Of a DNA stretch of 8,572 bases, positions 5,910 to 8,572 are shown one piece after another. How positions within the stretch are numbered: position 1 is the first letter of the stretch; each line of letters opens with the position of its first letter. Below the pieces are notes generated by a model, which worked only from the letters and a program-made list of their open reading frames with translations, did not search any database and was not told the origin of the DNA. Source of the stretch: DASQLQ01 sp035629935 (GTDB lineage Bacteria; Actinomycetota; CADDZG01; WHSQ01); assembly GCA_035629935.1 (NCBI GenBank), contig DASQLQ010000020.1:1-8572 (forward strand), in the 5' to 3' direction. Made by a program: the position numbers and the translations under genes.

Positions 5910-7268
5910 ATGCGAACCGAACAGCAGCGCCCCTGGGAGCCGGCCTCATGGCAGGGATTCCCCGCGGCCCAGCAACCGGAGTGGCCCGATCCTCTCGAGA
6001 TGGAGAACGTACTGACCGAGCTCCGAGCGGTCCCGCCTCTCGTCTTCGCCGGCGAGGCCCGGTCGCTGCAGAGCTCGTTGGCCGAGGTCGCCCGAGGCGA
6101 GGCGTTCCTGCTTCAAGCAGGAGATTGCGCCGAGGCTTTCGGCGACTTCTCGGCGAATGCGATCCGGGACAAGCTGAAGATCATCCTGCAGATGGCCGTC
6201 GTCCTGACCTACGCGGCGGGGTTGCCCGTGGTGAAGGTCGGAAGGATCGCCGGACAGTTCGCAAAGCCAAGGACATCACCCAACGAACGCCTGCACGACG
6301 TCGAGTTGCCCTCCTTCCGGGGACACGCTGTGAACGATGCCGCGTTCGATGCCGAGTCTCGAACCGCCGACCCGCACCGCCTTATGCGTGCGTACCACCA
6401 GTCCGCGGCAACTCTCAATCTGATCCGTGCATTCACCAAAGGCGGATTCGCCGATCTGAACCAGACGCACATGTGGAACCAGGAATTCGTGGCCGGAAGC
6501 AAGCAGGGACAACGGTACGAAGCGATGGCGCGTCAGATCGATCGGGCACTCCGATTCATGGCGGCCTGCGGAGTCGATCTCGCGCGTGACCCGGTGCTGC
6601 ACGAGGTCGATTTCTATATCTCCCACGAAGCCCTGCTCCTTGGCTATGAGGAGGCACTCACCCGACAGGACAGCCTCACCGACGATTGGTACGACTGCTC
6701 GGCGCACCTTCTGTGGGTGGGCGAAAGGACGCGACAGGTTGACGCTGCACACGTCGAGTTCCTGTCCGGCATCAAGAACCCCGTGGGTGTCAAGGTCGGG
6801 CCACTCGCGTCCGCCGATGAGGTGATCGCTCTCTGTGACCGGCTGGACCCCACGAACGAACCGGGACGCTTGACGTTCATCGCCCGGATGGGGGCCGAGC
6901 AGGTGACCGAGGTTCTCCCGGCGCTGGTCCGCGCGGTGTCGAAGGAGGGCCGCACGGTCGTGTGGGCATGCGATCCGATGCACGCGAACACCTTCACGAC
7001 GTCAACGGGGGTCAAGACACGCAGATTCGACGACATCCTGACCGAGCTGCGTGGATTCTTCTCGGTCTGCCAGCAGGAAGGAGCCCCTCCGGGCGGTGTC
7101 CATCTGGAGCTGACACAGGAAGACGTCACCGAATGTCTGGGAGGTTCGGAAGAGATCCTCGATACCCACCTGCACGAGAAGTACCTCGCTCTGTGTGACC
7201 CACGCCTCAATGCACGCCAGTCCCTGGACCTCGCTTTCCAGTTGGGCGAGATGCTGCAGGAGTCTTAG
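5910..7268 (+). CDS. aroG: 3-deoxy-7-phosphoheptulonate synthase, class II (plant/mycobacterial type)
   Basis: DAHP synthase condenses phosphoenolpyruvate and erythrose 4-phosphate, the first step of the shikimate pathway. The 452-residue product is close in length and sequence to the class II enzyme of Mycobacterium tuberculosis. Visible landmarks are GEAFLLQAGDCAEAF (metal-ligand Cys73), MAVVLTYAAGLPVVKVGRIAGQFAKPR, SAHLLWVGERTRQ, GIKNPVGVKVGP, ARMG, CDPMHANT, HLELTQEDVTECLGG and CDPRLN near the end; the His, Glu and Asp metal ligands lie in the CDPMH, HLELT and CDPRLN segments. ATG 5910 is the first plausible start; upstream codons in frame are Arg-rich and overlap ilvA. The N-terminus is somewhat shorter than in M. 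tuberculosis, where that part contributes to allosteric control. The TAG stop shares four bases (TTAG, 7265-7268) with the stop of the convergent selenoprotein gene. Confidence 0.95.
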   Translation: MRTEQQRPWEPASWQGFPAAQQPEWPDPLEMENVLTELRAVPPLVFAGEARSLQSSLAEVARGEAFLLQAGDCAEAFGDFSANAIRDKLKIILQMAVVLTYAAGLPVVKVGRIAGQFAKPRTSPNERLHDVELPSFRGHAVNDAAFDAESRTADPHRLMRAYHQSAATLNLIRAFTKGGFADLNQTHMWNQEFVAGSKQGQRYEAMARQIDRALRFMAACGVDLARDPVLHEVDFYISHEALLLGYEEALTRQDSLTDDWYDCSAHLLWVGERTRQVDAAHVEFLSGIKNPVGVKVGPLASADEVIALCDRLDPTNEPGRLTFIARMGAEQVTEVLPALVRAVSKEGRTVVWACDPMHANTFTTSTGVKTRRFDDILTELRGFFSVCQQEGAPPGGVHLELTQEDVTECLGGSEEILDTHLHEKYLALCDPRLNARQSLDLAFQLGEMLQES

Positions 7269-7498
7269 TTCCGGGAGCGGATCAGTTCCAGGATCGCGTC
7301 GTGCTCGGCATGACGCCCGGTCTGCTTCTTGGAATAGATCAGGTCTCCGTCGCAGACCACCTCGAACACACCGCCCCGGGAGGGGACCATCGTGAGCTCT
7401 GAGATGTCGTGTTCGAATTCCTCCAGCAGCCTCTCCGTCAGACCGACGGCTCTAGGTGCGTAGCCTCACTGGGCGCAGTATTCGATAGAGATCTTCAT
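7265..7498 (-). CDS. SelW-like (Rdx family) selenoprotein with in-frame UGA at codon 11
   Basis: Translated by hand on the minus strand from ATG 7498 to TAA 7265, reading TGA (7468-7466) as selenocysteine, this gives 77 residues. It starts MKISIEYCAQ-U-GYAPRAVGL, so the redox motif is C-x-x-U (Cys8, Sec11), as in SelW; most bacterial homologues have CxxC. After the UGA the frame keeps the family pattern: a helix TERLLEEFEHDI, then LTMVPSRGGVFEVVCDG, LIYSKKQTGRHAEHDAIL and ELIRSR, close to the Rdx consensus (GGxFEV, then Y/WSRK). There is no other in-frame stop. A GGUCU-loop hairpin follows the UGA at the distance expected of a bacterial SECIS element. Rdx proteins are small thioredoxin-fold proteins of uncertain redox role. 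The gene is convergent with DAHP synthase and divergent from lemA. A TGC-to-TGA sequencing error or a mutation is the main alternative. The Sec machinery (selA, selB, selC, selD) is not in this window. Confidence 0.85.
7426..7459 (-). promoter_or_regulatory. Candidate bacterial SECIS element (selenocysteine insertion hairpin)
   Basis: On the minus strand CCGTC (7449-7445) and GACGG (7439-7435) form a perfect five-pair stem closing the loop GGTCT (7444-7440), which starts 21 bases after the UGA. A weaker lower stem pairs GCA-CCT (7459-7454) with AGG-C-TGC (7432-7426), across an AGAG/AG internal loop and one bulged C. Bacterial SECIS loops sit roughly 16-37 bases after the UGA, and the E. coli fdhF loop also contains GGUCU, with a G-U pair contacting SelB. 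Found by eye; folding energy was not computed. Confidence 0.7.
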
Positions 7499-7506
7499 CG
7501 GAACAG

Positions 7507-7512
7507 AGTCTA
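7507..7512 (-). promoter_or_regulatory. -10 element of the SelW-like gene, predicted leaderless
   Basis: TAGACT (7512-7507, minus strand) fits TANNNT and is followed by eight bases before ATG 7498. The transcript would therefore start at or next to the start codon. No Shine-Dalgarno sequence precedes the ATG, which fits. No clear -35 box was found. Confidence 0.45.
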
Positions 7513-7516
7513 GGCT
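7511..7516 (+). promoter_or_regulatory. -10 element of the lemA-htpX unit
   Basis: TAGGCT fits TANNNT and would start transcription near 7523, leaving a leader of about 24 bases with the ribosome-binding site. It shares the TA at 7511-7512 with the opposed -10 element of the SelW-like gene. CATACT (7523-7528) is a weaker alternative. No good -35 box was seen. Confidence 0.4.
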
Positions 7517-7533
7517 TGAAGGCATACTCCGCG

Positions 7534-7540
7534 AAAGGGG
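7534..7540 (+). promoter_or_regulatory. Ribosome-binding site of lemA
   Basis: AAAGGGG ends six bases before GTG 7547, good Shine-Dalgarno spacing. It supports the GTG as the start of lemA, where no ATG is available nearby in frame. Confidence 0.6.
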
Positions 7541-7546
7541 AACTCA

Positions 7547-8170
7547 GTGGAAATCATCGTCGTGCTGGCGCTAGTCGCCTTCTTGGTCGTTTTTCTGATC
7601 GCTACCTACAACCGACTGGTGCAATTGAGGAACCGCACCGAGGCTGCTTGGTCGCAGATCGACGTGCAATTGAAGCGGCGATACGACCTCGTCCCGAACC
7701 TTGTCGAGACCGTCAAGGGCTATGCCGCGCATGAGAGCCAGACGCTCGAGGCAGTCATCCAGGCACGACAGCAAGCCGTGAGCGCCCAAGGCGTCCAGGA
7801 CCAGGTCCAGGCGGAGAACATGCTGACGCAGGCCCTTCGACAATTGTTCGCCGTGGCCGAGGCCTATCCGGACCTGAAAGCGAACCAGAACTTCTTGGCC
7901 TTGCAGGAAGAGTTGACTGCTACCGAGTCGCGCATCGCTTACGCCCGCCAGTTCTACAACGAGAGTGTTCTGGCGTACGACAACGCACTCGAGAGGTTCC
8001 CGTCGAACATCGTCGCGGGGGCGTTCAACTTCAAGCCGAGCACGTACTTCGAAGCCGAGACTGAGTCCCGTGAACCAGTCAGTGTCGACTTCGGCCAAGG
8101 TGGCGGAACCGCGGCCCGGCCGCAAGCGACATCACCGGATTCAGCACCGCCGCCGCCAACTACGACCTGA
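7547..8170 (+). CDS. lemA: LemA family membrane-anchored protein
   Basis: A 207-residue protein with an N-terminal membrane helix (about residues 2-21, EIIVVLALVAFLVVFLIATY), directly followed by the LemA signature NRLVQLRNRTEAAWSQIDVQLKRRYDLVPNLVETVKGYAAHE. Helical segments then carry AYPDLKANQNFLALQEELTATESRIAYARQFYN and the typical end of the domain, FPSNIVAGAFNFKPSTYFEAE. The final 35 residues are Gly, Ala, Pro and Thr rich and low in complexity, outside the conserved domain. LemA proteins form a mostly helical domain on one side of the membrane; their molecular role is unclear. In many bacteria lemA sits next to htpX, as it does here, 20 bases upstream, suggesting a shared transcript and a link to membrane-protein quality control. 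Starts at GTG with a good ribosome-binding site. Confidence 0.93.
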   Translation: MEIIVVLALVAFLVVFLIATYNRLVQLRNRTEAAWSQIDVQLKRRYDLVPNLVETVKGYAAHESQTLEAVIQARQQAVSAQGVQDQVQAENMLTQALRQLFAVAEAYPDLKANQNFLALQEELTATESRIAYARQFYNESVLAYDNALERFPSNIVAGAFNFKPSTYFEAETESREPVSVDFGQGGGTAARPQATSPDSAPPPPTTT

Positions 8171-8190
8171 TCTAAAAGAAACTCTCGAGC

Positions 8191-8572
8191 ATGTTGTACG
8201 ACCGCATAGCGTCGAACGTCCGCAAGACGTGGTTATTGATCTTCGTCTTCGTGGTGTTCGTACTCGCTATGGGGTACGTCTTCGGTGAATACGTCGGGAT
8301 CGGATTCTGGGGCATGGGTGGCGCCGCGATCCTGGCGGTGTTCATGACATGGGGCTCGTACTTCTCCTCGGACAAGATCGCTCTGGCGATGAGCAAAGCG
8401 CAACCTGCCGACGACGACCCTCGATACAGTCAGCTGCACAACATCGTTGAGGGACTCGCGCTGGCGGCCGGCATGCCCAAGCCGAGGGTCTACGTCGTCG
8501 ATGACACCGCTCCGAACGCTTTCGCCACGGGACGCAACCCAGAGCACGCGGCTATCGCCGTCACGACGGGCT
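8191..8572 (+). CDS. htpX: HtpX-like zinc metalloprotease (M48 family), N-terminal part
   Basis: The first 127 residues of an M48-family membrane protease, truncated by the window edge. It starts MLYDRIASNVRKTWLL and has two predicted membrane helices at about residues 14-32 (TWLLIFVFVVFVLAMGYVF) and 38-58 (GIGFWGMGGAAILAVFMTWGS). The segments LHNIVEGLALAAGMPKPRVYVVDD and NAFATGRNPEHAAIAVTTG follow, both strongly diagnostic of HtpX. The catalytic HExxH motif and the rest of the domain lie beyond the window. HtpX degrades damaged or misassembled membrane proteins, with its active site facing the cytosol. The ribosome-binding site is weak (AAAAGAA, 8174-8180). It follows lemA after 20 bases, the common gene order, and probably shares its promoter. 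Confidence 0.92.
   Translation, partial: MLYDRIASNVRKTWLLIFVFVVFVLAMGYVFGEYVGIGFWGMGGAAILAVFMTWGSYFSSDKIALAMSKAQPADDDPRYSQLHNIVEGLALAAGMPKPRVYVVDDTAPNAFATGRNPEHAAIAVTTG

Noticed and set aside
7466..7468. Reading the TGA as a true stop, making the region a pseudogene or empty intergenic DNA
   Set aside because: The frame stays open and family-like for 66 codons beyond it, the TGA sits at the redox position, and a SECIS-like hairpin follows at the right distance.
7269..7546. Divergent or convergent regulatory RNA in the gap between DAHP synthase and lemA
   Set aside because: The gap is almost entirely filled by the SelW-like frame; the only hairpin noticed is explained as its SECIS element.

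Overview
The window reads as chromosomal DNA of a high-GC actinobacterium. The strongest lineage clue is a mycothiol S-conjugate amidase (Mca), because mycothiol is made by Actinomycetota. A class II DAHP synthase and several promoters that place the -10 element about 7-8 bases before the start codon (leaderless mRNAs) fit that group. I cannot name a genus. No mobile element, CRISPR array, tRNA or rRNA was seen.

Layout. (1) Bases 1-1463, minus strand: mca, a small one-helix membrane protein and the beginning of a nitrilase-family hydrolase, joined by two 4-base GTGA overlaps. The last 480 bases of this unit are much richer in GC (about 78%) than the mca side (about 60%). (2) 1487-1969, plus: a four-helix membrane protein of unknown function, divergent from mca across 23 bases. 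(3) 1966-5850, minus: ilvA (threonine ammonia-lyase), nadC, nadA and a secreted L,D-transpeptidase, the last three tightly coupled. nadB, the usual third gene of de novo NAD synthesis, is absent from the cluster. (4) 5910-7268, plus: class II DAHP synthase, the entry step of aromatic amino acid synthesis. (5) 7265-7498, minus: a 77-residue SelW-like (Rdx family) protein whose redox motif is Cys-Ala-Gln-UGA. A GGUCU-loop hairpin lies 21 bases downstream of the UGA, as expected of a bacterial SECIS element. (6) 7547-8572, plus: lemA followed by htpX, cut by the window end.

The selenoprotein is the main discovery candidate. It occupies what would otherwise look like a 278-base gap between DAHP synthase and lemA, and a gene caller that treats UGA as stop would miss it. 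The reading frame after the UGA carries the conserved GGVFEV segment of the family, so this is neither a random ORF nor an obvious decayed gene.

Most genes here are housekeeping: NAD, branched-chain and aromatic amino acid synthesis, envelope maintenance and membrane-protein quality control. Mca and the SelW-like protein both belong to thiol redox biology, but nothing in the sequence ties them into one pathway. Coding density is extreme: two convergent gene pairs overlap by exactly four bases at their stop codons, and two divergent pairs start from opposed -10 elements that share bases.
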